A stretch of DNA of 64,000 nucleotides from Bacillota bacterium (GCA_023419605.1 JAEZXR010000045.1:62001-126000), one strand, 5' to 3'. Positions 34,381-43,058 are shown, numbered from the stretch's first letter. Notes: a model not told the origin generated them from the sequence alone. Translations and numbers: made by a program.

Positions 34381-34902
34381 ATGAAAAATATTCGTGTCTT
34401 GGTATACATGGCATTACTTATCGCCATGGACATTATTTTGACTCGCTTTCTTTCCCTTCAAACTCCCATTGTACGAGTTAGTTTTGGTTTTTTGCCGATC
34501 GCTTTTTCTGCAATTTTGTTTGGCCCGGTCCTGGGTGGCGTTACCGCTGCTTTATCCGATATTATCGGAATGATGCTGTTCCCGCCTTCTACAGGACCCT
34601 ATTTCCCAGGCTTTACCTTAAGTGCTTTTATCGGAGGTGCTATTTACGGACTCTTTCTCCACAAAAATCCAAAATCTGTGTTACGAACTGTCTTGGCTGT
34701 TGTAACTATTGTTTTGTTTGTGGACTTGGGTCTTAATACTCTCTGGCTGACTATTCTCACAGGAAAGGCAGCATCTGCCATCATTATCCCACGTATCACA
34801 AAATCACTTATTATGCTCCCTATTCAGGTTGCTCTCATTACTTTGTTATGGCGCTCTGTGGGCTCAATGATTGGTAGAGGTTTCTCAATAAGCAGAAAAT
34901 AA
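34381..34902 (+). CDS. folT: FolT, folate ECF transporter S component
   Basis: The 173-residue membrane protein has six hydrophobic segments with VRVSFGFLPIAFSAILFGPV and AALSDIIGMMLFPPSTGPYF, typical of FolT S-components. Control by the THF riboswitch supports folate as substrate. The ATG at 34381 has GGAGG 8 nt upstream. No EcfAT genes are adjacent, so it likely uses the shared energising module. Confidence 0.94.
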   Translation: MKNIRVLVYMALLIAMDIILTRFLSLQTPIVRVSFGFLPIAFSAILFGPVLGGVTAALSDIIGMMLFPPSTGPYFPGFTLSAFIGGAIYGLFLHKNPKSVLRTVLAVVTIVLFVDLGLNTLWLTILTGKAASAIIIPRITKSLIMLPIQVALITLLWRSVGSMIGRGFSISRK

Positions 34903-35042
34903 ATTATAAGATTAAGACAGGTTGCTGATCTATGAAATATCTAAATGAATACTCATAGTTGCAGCCTGTTTTTGACTTGCTTTGGAAATCGGAGTATACT
35001 ATTGTTAAAAGCAGGACAAAACAAAGCAAGGAGATGACCTCA

Positions 35043-35798
35043 TTGAACAACAAAGTTTATTCCAAAGAGTTTGAAATTCACTATTATGAAATTAACAAAT
35101 ACAAGGAAGCAACTCCTGTAGCAATCCTGAACTATTTAGAAGAAACCGCAGGCTGCCATTCAGAATCGGTAGGCTGTGGAATGGATAAATTAAAGCAACT
35201 GGACGTGGCTTGGGTTTTAAGCCGTTGGAATCTGGTTATGGACCGGTATCCCCTGTGGAATGACAAAATCATCATTAAAACATGGTCTTCCGGTGTTGAA
35301 CGGTTTTATGCGACAAGAGAATTCTTGTTAAAGGACGCTAAGGGCGATATCCTTGGAAAAGCTTCCTCCCTCTGGATTTATCTGAACATGGAGAAAAAAA
35401 GGCCGCTGCGGGTTCCGGCAGAAATTGTAGAACTCTATGGCACAAACCCTTTAAAGGTGATGGAAGACCCCTTTGCCGACTTTATAGTTCCAGACTCCTT
35501 CGAATACATAAGAGAGTTTATTGTAAGGAAATGTGACATTGATACTAACCTGCATGTAAATAATGCCAGATATTTGGAATGGCTTCTTGAATCCATTCCG
35601 GATGAAGCTTATGAACAATATCGGTTGCATTCACTTGAAATTATTTATAAGAAGGAAACAGGATACGGCATTTCCATAAATTCAAAGCGGACAACCTTTG
35701 AAAGTACTGCATCCGATAAAATCTATGGACACAGCATTACTTCTTCCATCGATGGCGCGGAGCATGCCTTGGCAAAAACTAGCTGGAAGATTCGATAG
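35043..35798 (+). CDS. Acyl-ACP thioesterase
   Basis: Hydrolyses acyl-ACP to release free fatty acids. The 251 residues form two hot-dog domains (about 1-130 and 150-250). Recognisable blocks are YKEATPVAILNYLEETAG, KIIIKTWSSGVERFYATREF and the catalytic-loop region DIDTNLHVNNARYLEWLLE, with the Asn-His pair typical of the FatA/FatB-like family PF01643. The TTG at 35043 has AGGAG 9 nt upstream; the ATG at 35034 abuts that site and is the alternative. Confidence 0.92.
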   Translation: MNNKVYSKEFEIHYYEINKYKEATPVAILNYLEETAGCHSESVGCGMDKLKQLDVAWVLSRWNLVMDRYPLWNDKIIIKTWSSGVERFYATREFLLKDAKGDILGKASSLWIYLNMEKKRPLRVPAEIVELYGTNPLKVMEDPFADFIVPDSFEYIREFIVRKCDIDTNLHVNNARYLEWLLESIPDEAYEQYRLHSLEIIYKKETGYGISINSKRTTFESTASDKIYGHSITSSIDGAEHALAKTSWKIR

Positions 35799-35896
35799 TG
35801 ATTTTCCGGCCGTAGAATAAAAAAGTATTTTCATCAAGAAAAAAATGCATTATAATCTTGTATGATTTTGTAAAAGCTTTTAAGGGAGATATTTTA

Positions 35897-36097
35897 ATGG
35901 ATGAAAAATTTATTGCTCGCATCAACGAGTTATCTAAAAAGGCAAAGACCCAAGGACTGACAGAAGAAGAAAAAAAGGAGCAGCAGCTCCTACGCCAGGA
36001 ATATATTAACGCTTTTCGAGGAAACCTCCAGTCTACATTGGATTCCATCGTTGTTGTTGATAAGGATGGAAACAGACGAATTTTAAGGAAACAATAA
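35897..36097 (+). CDS. DUF896 family protein
   Basis: A 66-residue helical protein beginning ARINELSKKAKTQGLTEEEK and continuing RQEYINAFRGNLQSTLDSI, the DUF896 (YnzC-like) signature. YnzC of B. subtilis is in the SOS-regulated yneA operon, but no such context exists here. AGGGAG lies 8 nt before the ATG. Function unknown. Confidence 0.93.
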   Translation: MDEKFIARINELSKKAKTQGLTEEEKKEQQLLRQEYINAFRGNLQSTLDSIVVVDKDGNRRILRKQ

Positions 36098-36244
36098 AAA
36101 TTGTTCAAAAATTCTTAACACTTTTTTTGCATCCTTCAGGGCAAACTAAAGAAGAGTGAAAATATCAGTTCATGCTATTTGCATATCTGGCGATGAAGTT
36201 GTATTTTCACCAGCCCTGAGAGGGTGGAAAAAGGAGGTGAGAAA

Positions 36245-36637
36245 ATGAACAAAAAACTTTTTACCGGTATGATTGCTGCAGCATTTATCATGCTCCCACT
36301 GGGGACCTATGCAGCCCCTTCAGAGACACCCGCAAATAAGCCAACACACGTCATGGAGAAACTCGATCCTTCCAAGTTGAACGATAAGCAAAAAGCGGAT
36401 TTGAAGGAGCAAATGCTTAAAATGATGGAGCTCCGAAAGGAAACTGTCCAGAAGATGGTGAAAAACGGTGCACTATCAGCAGAAGAAGGTAAGGCAGCCA
36501 TCCAAAAAATTGATGAAAGAATCAAAAGTGTCAAGGAAGGCAATCTTGAATTCGGTAAAGGCAAAGGGATGAGAGGTAAAGGACATTGCCGCGATAAAGG
36601 CGCAAACAAAGGTTCTACAACCCAGCCTGCACAATAA
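36245..36637 (+). CDS. Secreted helical protein, DUF2680-like
   Basis: 130 residues with a clear signal peptide (KKLFTGMIAAAFIMLPLGTYA, cleavage near Ala-Ala/Pro), then a Lys/Glu-rich helical region LNDKQKADLKEQMLKMMELR and a Gly/Lys-rich tail. This resembles DUF2680 proteins of clostridia and bacilli. AGGAGG lies 7 nt before the ATG. Function unknown. Confidence 0.8.
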   Translation: MNKKLFTGMIAAAFIMLPLGTYAAPSETPANKPTHVMEKLDPSKLNDKQKADLKEQMLKMMELRKETVQKMVKNGALSAEEGKAAIQKIDERIKSVKEGNLEFGKGKGMRGKGHCRDKGANKGSTTQPAQ

Positions 36638-36676
36638 ATTCTTTGTATACCTTGGTAGTATTTATGATATAATCAT

Positions 36677-36718
36677 GAGGTACAGCAGTATTATTTTGTA
36701 AAAATACAGTTGTACCTC
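36677..36718 (+). terminator. Cruciform/terminator-like hairpin after the DUF2680-like gene
   Basis: GAGGTACA...TGTACCTC with nested GTATT...AATAC, followed by acttttattt. It may end the upstream transcript or act in the leader of the methyltransferase gene. Confidence 0.55.
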
Positions 36719-36757
36719 ACTTTTATTTATACAAGCATATTTTTAATCGGAGGACAT

Positions 36758-37927
36758 ATGGCAAAAGCAATTCTAGTTAAGGGAAAAGAAAAAAGAGTGG
36801 AATACGGACACCCGTGGGTCTTTAAAAGTGATATCGACAAGGTAGATGGAAGCTTCACCCCCGGAGATGTTGTTGATATCTACAGCAGCAAAAACAAATT
36901 TCTGGGCAGAGGCTACATAAACCCCAAATCCCAGATTACTATACGAATGTTAACTTATGACCGCGAAGAGATCAATTACGACTTTTTCTATAGAAGAATT
37001 CAAGCTGCCTGGGAATATAGGAAAAAAGTGGCGGATATCAACAGCTGCAGGGCTATATTTGCGGAATCCGACTTTCTTCCTGCACTGATCGTGGACAAAT
37101 TCGGAGACTATCTGGTGGTTCAAACCCTGGCTCTGGGTATGGATCGATACAAGGATATGATTGTAGATATACTGAATGATATCATCAAGCCCGCTGGAAT
37201 CTACGAAAGAAATGATGTACCCGTCCGCGAGCTTGAGGGACTGGACCAGAGAAAAGGCTTCCTCAAGGGCCCCTTTCCTACCCTGGTTGAAATGGTTGAA
37301 AACGGTGTAAAATTCCTGGTGGACGTTGAAAATGGCCAGAAGACGGGGTTCTTCCTTGATCAAAAGGAAAACCGGGCTGCGCTGAAGCCCTTCGTTAAGG
37401 ACGCAAAAGTATTGGATTGCTTTACCCATACCGGCTCCTTTGCTCTCCATGCAGGATACTATGGCGCTGCCAGTGTTCTGGGAATCGACATATCCGACCA
37501 TGCAGTTGCCTGTGCCACGAAGAATGCCGAAATCAACGGTCTTGATCCGATATGTAAATTCCAGGCTGCCAATACTTTCGATATCTTGCGGGAATTTCAG
37601 GAGCAGGGTGAGAAATTTGACGTGATCATCCTGGACCCTCCAGCTTTTACCAAAACAAAGAATGCTGTAGAAGGGGCTGTACGGGGATACAAGGAAATCA
37701 ACCTGCGAGCAATGAAAATACTCAAAAGCGGTGGCTTTCTGGTATCCTGTTCCTGTTCGCACCACGTAGATCCCGATTTATTTCTGGATATTATTTACGA
37801 TGCATCCATTGATGCAAAGCGCAGGATCCGCCAAATCGAATACAGAACCCAGGCCAAGGATCATCCGATCCTCCTGGCGTCGGAAGAAACGCAATATATT
37901 AAATGCGCCATCATGCAAGTTGTATAA
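36758..37927 (+). CDS. rlmI: RlmI-like 23S rRNA (cytosine-C5) methyltransferase
   Basis: SAM-dependent methyltransferase of the RlmI/RlmK family. The 389 residues have an N-terminal PUA domain (about 1-75, HPWVFKSDIDKVDG), an EEHEE-type linker and a Rossmann methyltransferase domain with VLDCFTHTGSFALHAGYYGA and the catalytic-loop DPPAFTKTK. In E. coli RlmI modifies C1962. The ATG at 36758 has GGAGG 4 nt upstream, slightly close. Confidence 0.92.
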   Translation: MAKAILVKGKEKRVEYGHPWVFKSDIDKVDGSFTPGDVVDIYSSKNKFLGRGYINPKSQITIRMLTYDREEINYDFFYRRIQAAWEYRKKVADINSCRAIFAESDFLPALIVDKFGDYLVVQTLALGMDRYKDMIVDILNDIIKPAGIYERNDVPVRELEGLDQRKGFLKGPFPTLVEMVENGVKFLVDVENGQKTGFFLDQKENRAALKPFVKDAKVLDCFTHTGSFALHAGYYGAASVLGIDISDHAVACATKNAEINGLDPICKFQAANTFDILREFQEQGEKFDVIILDPPAFTKTKNAVEGAVRGYKEINLRAMKILKSGGFLVSCSCSHHVDPDLFLDIIYDASIDAKRRIRQIEYRTQAKDHPILLASEETQYIKCAIMQVV

Positions 37928-37960
37928 GGGGCTAAAGGACTGCTTTATCCGTCGGCCCCC

Positions 37961-38040
37961 GCAGGAGCGGGTTCCAAACCCGTCCTACCACTTATGTCTG
38001 TCCGAAAAGCAGTAGGGGTGGGTTACAAACCCACCCTTAC
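37961..38040. repeat. Two tandem REP-like hairpins
   Basis: GCAGGAGCGGGTTCC-AAACCCGTCCTAC at 37961-37988 and GTAGGGGTGGGTTAC-AAACCCACCCTTAC at 38012-38040 are two versions of one palindromic unit with paired changes (GAGCGGG/CCCGTC against GGGTGGG/CCCACC). They lie in the convergent gap between the methyltransferase and the ligase gene and could stop transcription from both sides. Confidence 0.75.
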
Positions 38041-38080
38041 GATAAACGAATAGTCAACGATCTTATTCCTTCCCTTTTCT

Positions 38081-39745
38081 CTAGGCAGTCTCAATGGCAG
38101 CTGCATCCTGAAGTCCCAATTCTAAAATGGCCATTTCCCGCAATTTATATTTTTGTATCTTTCCACTGGCAGTCATGGGGAAATCCTTCATAAATTTAAT
38201 ATACTTTGGCGTTTTATGCCTTGCCATATGGCCCTTTACAAAAGCTTTTATTTCATCCTCCGTCAGAACCTCACCTTCCCGCAGAATGACACAAGCCATT
38301 ACTTCCTCACCATAATCCTTACTGGGTACTCCGACAACCTGCACATCTTTTATGGCAGGATGCGTATAGAGAAATTCTTCGATCTCCTTCGGGTAAATAT
38401 TCTCTCCGCCCCGGATGATCATATCCTTTATCCTGCCGGTAATTTTAAAGTACCCGTCATCATCTCTCGTAGCCAGATCTCCCGTATGCAGCCACCCTTC
38501 CGAGTCGATGGCCTGTGCCGTAGCCTCCGGCATTTTATAATATCCCTTCATGATATTATAGCCACGAGCTACAAATTCCCCAGGCACCCCATCGGGAACC
38601 TCCTGATTGGTTTCCGGATCAACCACCTTACATTCCACAAAAGGAAGTGCTCTTCCTACCGTTGCGACCCGAAGCTCGATACTGTCATCCACTCGTGTTT
38701 GCGTACACACTGGCGATGCCTCCGTTTGCCCAAATGCAATGGTTATTTCTTTAGCTCCCATGAGTTCAACCACCTGATTCATAACTTTAACAGGACACGG
38801 CGAGCCCGCCATGATGCCCGTCCGCAGCTTAGGAAATGAAAATTTTTGAAACTCGGGATGTTCCAGCATCCCGATAAACATGGTGGGAACGCCATGTACA
38901 GCTGTACATTCCTCATTCTGGACAGCCTGCATGACTTTTAAGGGCTGATAATAATCAATCGGTACCATGGTGGAGCCATGGGTCACACACGCCATAACCC
39001 CCAAAACACATCCAAAACAGTGAAATAAAGGTACCGGAATGCACAGCTTATCTTCATAGATGAAGTTCATGCTATCTCCGATGCACATCCCGTTATTCAC
39101 CAGGTTAAAATGGGTCAGCATAACACCCTTCGGAAAACCGGTGGTTCCTGAGGTATACTGCATATTAATAACCTCATGAATATCAAGGCCGGACTGCCTC
39201 TTCGCCAATTCTTCGTCGCTGACCTCGCCCGCCATCCTGTACAGTTCGTTCCAGTTAAACATACCCGGATGATTTTGATCCCCTATATAGATCACATTTT
39301 TCAGATACGGCAGTGAAGCTTCCTGCAGTTTTCCTGGTTCTGATTCCTTTAATCCAAGACAAAGCTCATTCATAATGCTTATATAATTACAATCCTTAAA
39401 CCCCTCGATCAAGATCAACGTAGTCGCATCCGACTGACGAAGCAGGTATTCAAGTTCGAATATTTTATAGTTTGTGTTTACAGTTACCAGTACGGCTCCG
39501 ATTTTAGCAGTCGCAAACTGCGCCAGAAGCCATTCGGGATAGTTCGTTGCCCATATGGCCACATGGTCCCCCTTCTTTACTCCCATGGCCATAAAGCCCT
39601 TTGCCACTACATTGCATAGATCTCTAAACTCTGAATATGTTTTTCTAAAAGGCCGATCCGTATACAAAACTGCATCATGATCCGGGTATTTTTCTGCCAT
39701 CTGATCCAATAAATCACCAATGGTGATTTTCATTAATTCCTTCAT
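38081..39745 (-). CDS. AMP-forming acyl-CoA synthetase
   Basis: The 554-residue adenylate-forming enzyme carries the P-loop-like MQYTSGTTGFPKG (A3), IAFGQTEASP (A5), GWLHTGDLATRDDDGYFKIT (A7), GRIKDMIIRGGENIYPKEIE (A8) and the C-terminal ASGKIQKYKLRE with the catalytic Lys. It should activate a medium-chain or branched acid to its CoA thioester; the substrate cannot be read. It starts with AGGTG 5 nt upstream. A Leu-type T-box lies 190 nt upstream, odd for this enzyme. Confidence 0.93.
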   Translation of the reverse strand: MKELMKITIGDLLDQMAEKYPDHDAVLYTDRPFRKTYSEFRDLCNVVAKGFMAMGVKKGDHVAIWATNYPEWLLAQFATAKIGAVLVTVNTNYKIFELEYLLRQSDATTLILIEGFKDCNYISIMNELCLGLKESEPGKLQEASLPYLKNVIYIGDQNHPGMFNWNELYRMAGEVSDEELAKRQSGLDIHEVINMQYTSGTTGFPKGVMLTHFNLVNNGMCIGDSMNFIYEDKLCIPVPLFHCFGCVLGVMACVTHGSTMVPIDYYQPLKVMQAVQNEECTAVHGVPTMFIGMLEHPEFQKFSFPKLRTGIMAGSPCPVKVMNQVVELMGAKEITIAFGQTEASPVCTQTRVDDSIELRVATVGRALPFVECKVVDPETNQEVPDGVPGEFVARGYNIMKGYYKMPEATAQAIDSEGWLHTGDLATRDDDGYFKITGRIKDMIIRGGENIYPKEIEEFLYTHPAIKDVQVVGVPSKDYGEEVMACVILREGEVLTEDEIKAFVKGHMARHKTPKYIKFMKDFPMTASGKIQKYKLREMAILELGLQDAAAIETA

Positions 39746-39936
39746 ATCTACACCTCACATTCAAAATTTATACGGATTAACATCAAGAACAAAAGGCTGC
39801 TACACTTTGTTCTTCGCTAAGGAGACTACCTTCCCTCCGCTGGAGCTAACACGCCTGAACACCCCCGCTAAACCTACGAGGGTAATCTCTCCGCACTCCC
39901 CAGTTAAGAAAATTTAAAAAAGTAATTCCCTTAACA

Positions 39937-40190
39937 ATAAAAAAAGCCTTTCGTCTCATACAAAGAGACGAAAGGCATTCTTCCGCGTTACCACTCCAAT
40001 TGATACTGAACCGTATCCTCCTCAACAGTGTACAAAAATACACCTTCCTGTTAACGGTGGAAGCCGTCCGGTCTTACTGAAATTCAGCCGGATACTCAAG
40101 GGCGAGATTCGTTCAAGCGATCTTCTGCCTTGCACCACCCGGCAGCTCTCTAAAGATCAGCTTTTCAACTACTACTCCCTATCACGGTAT
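39937..40190 (-). ncRNA. T-box leader with leucine (CUC) specifier
   Basis: On the minus strand the T-box sequence GGAGTGGTAACGCGGAAG lies at 39997-39980. A terminator GCCTTTCGTCTC/GAGACGAAAGGC follows, with seven or more Us (39976-39937). Stem I shows AGGGAGTAGTAG on the 5' side and GAAT-CTC-G next to the CCCT stem on the 3' side. By the same layout as the tyrS leader this makes CUC (Leu, 40106-40104) the specifier. The next gene downstream is an acyl-CoA synthetase. Confidence 0.88.
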
Positions 40191-40280
40191 TTCACATTAT
40201 TATATTGAAATTAAGGAAAAATATACTATGTATAGTTAACAATATATTACTATGTAACTCTGTTCATGTCAATATGATCT

Positions 40281-40931
40281 TTATGCTTTTAAATTGTTCT
40301 TAAAGGCATAAATCGCTGCCTGGGTTCTGTCAGAAACATTCAATTTCTTGAATATACTGGAGACATGGTTTTTCACTGTTTTTTCGCTGATATAAAGCTT
40401 TTGGGCGATTTCCTTGTTAATCATACCTTCCGCAATCAGCTCCAGCACTTCTACTTCCCTTGTCGTCAGATTGGATTCATCGTGCTTTTCCTTCTCATTC
40501 AACGTAACCCGGTTAAATTCCTTGACAAGCTCCGTCGTCATATTGGGCTGTATGTAGGACTCCCCTCTTGAAACATTCCGTATGGCATCAATTAGTACGG
40601 AGGGTTCGGCGTCCTTTAAAACGTAGCCTTGTGCTCCCATTTGCAGAGTTTTGAATAAATACTCCCGGTCTTCGTGTATGGTTAGAACGATGACCTTGCT
40701 TGGGTGTTTTTCCTGTTTCAGTTCCTTGATCGCTTGAAGGCCATTCAGAATCGGCATATTTATGTCCATAAGAACCACATCGGGGTTATGCTGTTTTGTA
40801 AGTTCAACCGCCTCCCTGCCGTTTGAAGCCTGAGCAACAACTACCATGTCATTTTCCAGTTCCAATATCTGCTTCAGACCATGTCGTACCATCGAATGGT
40901 CATCCGCTATAAGAACCCTAATTTTGTTCAT
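40281..40931 (-). CDS. degU: DegU/NarL-family response regulator
   Basis: The 216-residue regulator has a receiver domain with phosphoacceptor Asp56 (VVLMDINMP), the conserved Lys in YVLKDAEPS, and a C-terminal LuxR-type helix-turn-helix (LTTREVEVLELIAEGMINKE; KTVKNHVSSIFKKL). Partner of the DegS-like kinase, overlapping it by 14 nt. In Bacillus DegU governs motility, competence and exoenzymes; the targets here are inferred only. Confidence 0.92.
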   Translation of the reverse strand: MNKIRVLIADDHSMVRHGLKQILELENDMVVVAQASNGREAVELTKQHNPDVVLMDINMPILNGLQAIKELKQEKHPSKVIVLTIHEDREYLFKTLQMGAQGYVLKDAEPSVLIDAIRNVSRGESYIQPNMTTELVKEFNRVTLNEKEKHDESNLTTREVEVLELIAEGMINKEIAQKLYISEKTVKNHVSSIFKKLNVSDRTQAAIYAFKNNLKA

Positions 40932-42102
40932 TGATTTCTCTCCCTTCCTCTACTAAAGGAATTAATATGTTTAATCGAGTCCCTTTTCCAGGCTGCGATG
41001 TTAACTCAAACTTACCGTTTAACAGCTCCACTCTTTCCTTCATGCTTATGAGCCCAAAACCACTGTTGATGTCTTCGTTTTTGGACTTCAATTCACTGGA
41101 GTCAAACCCTTTTCCATCGTCATAAATATACAGTTTCAGGTCTTCATCCTGGAACTCAATGTTAATTGCAACATTTTCAGCTCCAGAGTGCTTTTTAATA
41201 TTGTTTACAGCCTCCTGCACAATTCTGAAGACAGTGAGCGAAATAACGGGTTTAATATCGACATACACACCTCTTGTTTTAAAGGAAACTGCGATTCCTG
41301 TCTCCTCCTGAAAGGTAAGTATGTATCTTTGCATAGTAGGAACCAGACCCAAATCGTCCAATGACATGGGTCTCAAATTATAAATAATCTTTCTGACATC
41401 ATTCAGGCACTCTCTCACAATGGTCTTCAAATTCTGCAGCTCGAGCTTCACTCTCTCTACATCCACATCAATCAGCCGTTCACAGATCTCCGCTTTTAAA
41501 ACAACGTTTGACATGGATTGTGCAGGCCCATCGTGAATATCACGTGCCACTCTCTGCCGCTCCTCTTCCTGAGCCTTGATGATCCGTATACCCAGGGTCT
41601 GTTTTTGCTGCAGGTCCTCCAACTGCATACTGAATTGCTGGAGATCTCCCGTCATATAGCCAAGAGCGATCCCTAGATTTGATAGCAGGCTATCCGCTTT
41701 CTGCACCGTTCTATAGGATTCCTTAATCCGCAGCTCCAGATCATTTCTTCGTTTGATCAGGTTCTGCTCCTGCTCACGTTTTACTGCAAGCTGTACACGG
41801 AGATTATCGGCTTTTTCATATGCATTCTTAAGCTCTTCCTGACTATACCTGAGCGGATTTTTATTTACCAGCGCCAGCCGCCTTTTCCCTTCCTTAAGTT
41901 CAGCCTCATAGATTTCAACCGTTTCTATCAGCTCTGTTACATGCTGCTTAAGCTGCTTCAGTTCCGCCTCCAGTCTCCTGCATTCGTGTCTCGAGCTTTC
42001 CGCGATTTCATAGATTTCACTTTTACTCGCATTGATCGCCTGAATCGTCTTTTTGATTATTTCATCCAGCTTTGTGATATCCAGTTTACTGTACGCTGCC
42101 AC
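40918..42102 (-). CDS. degS: DegS-like cytoplasmic sensor histidine kinase
   Basis: The 394 residues contain an N-terminal DegS sensor coiled coil (about 30-180), a HisKA_3 domain with phosphorylated His190 in RVARDIHDGPAQ, and an HATPase_c domain (about 270-385) with the N box EAVNNIKKHS and G boxes DDGKGF and GFGLISMKERVE. No membrane segment, as in DegS. It starts at GTG after GAGGTG and overlaps degU. Confidence 0.93.
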   Translation of the reverse strand: MAAYSKLDITKLDEIIKKTIQAINASKSEIYEIAESSRHECRRLEAELKQLKQHVTELIETVEIYEAELKEGKRRLALVNKNPLRYSQEELKNAYEKADNLRVQLAVKREQEQNLIKRRNDLELRIKESYRTVQKADSLLSNLGIALGYMTGDLQQFSMQLEDLQQKQTLGIRIIKAQEEERQRVARDIHDGPAQSMSNVVLKAEICERLIDVDVERVKLELQNLKTIVRECLNDVRKIIYNLRPMSLDDLGLVPTMQRYILTFQEETGIAVSFKTRGVYVDIKPVISLTVFRIVQEAVNNIKKHSGAENVAINIEFQDEDLKLYIYDDGKGFDSSELKSKNEDINSGFGLISMKERVELLNGKFELTSQPGKGTRLNILIPLVEEGREINEQN

Positions 42103-42270
42103 TGTAGCACCTCAATCTGCCCAGAGTGGTTCGATTCCCCTAGAACTCAAGAGAAGCTTCAAACCCCAGTATATTATATCATAGGAAGTTTTTTATAGTA
42201 AACCAAAATAACCTCTCCTTTATATAATTTTCCTTCCTTTTAACAATCTTCAGAAATAATAAAAAAAGTG

Positions 42271-42299
42271 TTGACAAACCTGCAACATGCTCGTATAAT
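42271..42299 (+). promoter_or_regulatory. Promoter of the first tRNA-Lys gene
   Basis: TTGACA at 42271-42276 and TATAAT at 42294-42299 with a 17-nt spacer: both hexamers match the vegetative consensus exactly. Confidence 0.92.
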
Positions 42300-42343
42300 A
42301 AGTAATTGTCCGGTGGCAAAACGCGCTGGAAACGTAAAGATAT

Positions 42344-42419
42344 GCGCCATTAGCTCAGTTGGTAGAGCAACTGACTCTTAATCAGTGGGCCCTGGGTTCG
42401 AGTCCCCGATGGCGCACCA
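42344..42419 (+). tRNA. tRNA-Lys (CUU), copy 1
   Basis: 76 nt with encoded CCA. The acceptor stem is GCGCCAT/ATGGCGC; the anticodon stem ACTGA/TCAGT encloses CTCTTAA, giving anticodon CUU (Lys). T-loop TTCGAGT. The T-stem CTGGG/CCCCG has one U-C mismatch, shared by copy 2. Confidence 0.97.
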
Positions 42420-42422
42420 CAT

Positions 42423-42457
42423 AAACCTTCCGCTACAGCAGGAGGTTTGTTTTTTTC
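42423..42457 (+). terminator. Terminator of tRNA-Lys copy 1
   Basis: AAACCTTCC...GGAGGTTT stem followed by an eight-base T-run. It is a slightly diverged version of the terminator of copy 2. Confidence 0.8.
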
Positions 42458-42535
42458 TACACAGTATAATATAAGTGTTTGGATTGCAAATTACTGCTAC
42501 CCGCGTTTCATTAGTAAAAATTTTAATAAAAAGTG

Positions 42536-42564
42536 TTGACAAACCTGCAACATGCTCGTATAAT
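42536..42564 (+). promoter_or_regulatory. Promoter of the second tRNA-Lys gene
   Basis: Exact TTGACA (42536-42541) and TATAAT (42559-42564), spacer 17 nt, with a spacer sequence identical to that of copy 1. Confidence 0.92.
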
Positions 42565-42608
42565 AAGTAATTGTCCGGTGGCAAAACGCGCTGGAAACAT
42601 AAATATAT

Positions 42609-42684
42609 GCGCCATTAGCTCAGTTGGTAGAGCAACTGACTCTTAATCAGTGGGCCCTGGGTTCGAGTCCCCGATGGCGCACCA
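42609..42684 (+). tRNA. tRNA-Lys (CUU), copy 2
   Basis: Identical to copy 1 across all 76 bases, 265 bp downstream, with the same promoter and leader apart from two nearby base changes in the leader. Anticodon CUU, CCA encoded. Confidence 0.97.
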
Positions 42685-42687
42685 CAT

Positions 42688-42720
42688 AAACCTCCTGTTA
42701 CAGCAGGAGGTTTGTTTTTT
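42688..42720 (+). terminator. Terminator of tRNA-Lys copy 2
   Basis: AAACCTCCTG, loop TTACAG-type, CAGGAGGTTT then G and six Ts. Confidence 0.88.
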
Positions 42721-42782
42721 GCAGTTGCACTTATAAAAACAGTTTACTATAAACGTCGGTTATGGAATGCGAGGTGTTGTCG

Positions 42783-43025
42783 GTGTCAAAGCTAAAATAC
42801 GTTTTTGTTCTATTTATGTTGACAGGACTCCTGTTTGTTGGTTCTCCAAAAACAGTGGGCGCAGCTGCTGATGGAGGTAATATTCCTGCAATTGTTTTTG
42901 TTCAGGATAAGGAAAACGGAATGATGTTAAACCACAATTTCGGATTTGATGGACAGATTCATGTCCCTGGCGATACATCCATAGATTCCGGTTTTTCCGT
43001 GACAGTGCCTTCCGAAGGTATATAA
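42783..43025 (+). CDS. Small secreted protein of unknown function
   Basis: 80 residues from the GTG at 42783, which follows GAGGTG by 6 nt. A signal peptide of about 31 residues (KLKYVFVLFMLTGLLFVGS, cleavage after VGA) is followed by a short mature part rich in Gly, Asp and Ile. No family recognised. An in-frame ATG at 42762 would put the ribosome binding site inside the gene. It ends 5 nt before a terminator. Confidence 0.65.
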   Translation: MSKLKYVFVLFMLTGLLFVGSPKTVGAAADGGNIPAIVFVQDKENGMMLNHNFGFDGQIHVPGDTSIDSGFSVTVPSEGI

Positions 43026-43030
43026 CGCAT

Positions 43031-43058
43031 AAAAAACCCCTAACTCCAGGGGTTTTTT
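43031..43058. terminator. Bidirectional terminator
   Basis: AAAAAACCCCT, 6-nt loop, AGGGGTTTTTT; shared by the small secreted protein (plus) and the alpha-galactosidase (minus). Confidence 0.92.

Noticed and set aside
36950..37765. Long open frame opposite the RlmI-type gene
   Set aside because: Overlaps fully a well-supported methyltransferase; no motif and no start site.
37928..38040. CRISPR array
   Set aside because: Only two units, each internally palindromic with diverged sequence and no unique spacers or cas genes; REP-like instead.
42344..42684. tRNA pseudogenes because of the T-stem mismatch
   Set aside because: All other stems, loops, CCA ends, promoters and terminators are intact in both copies.
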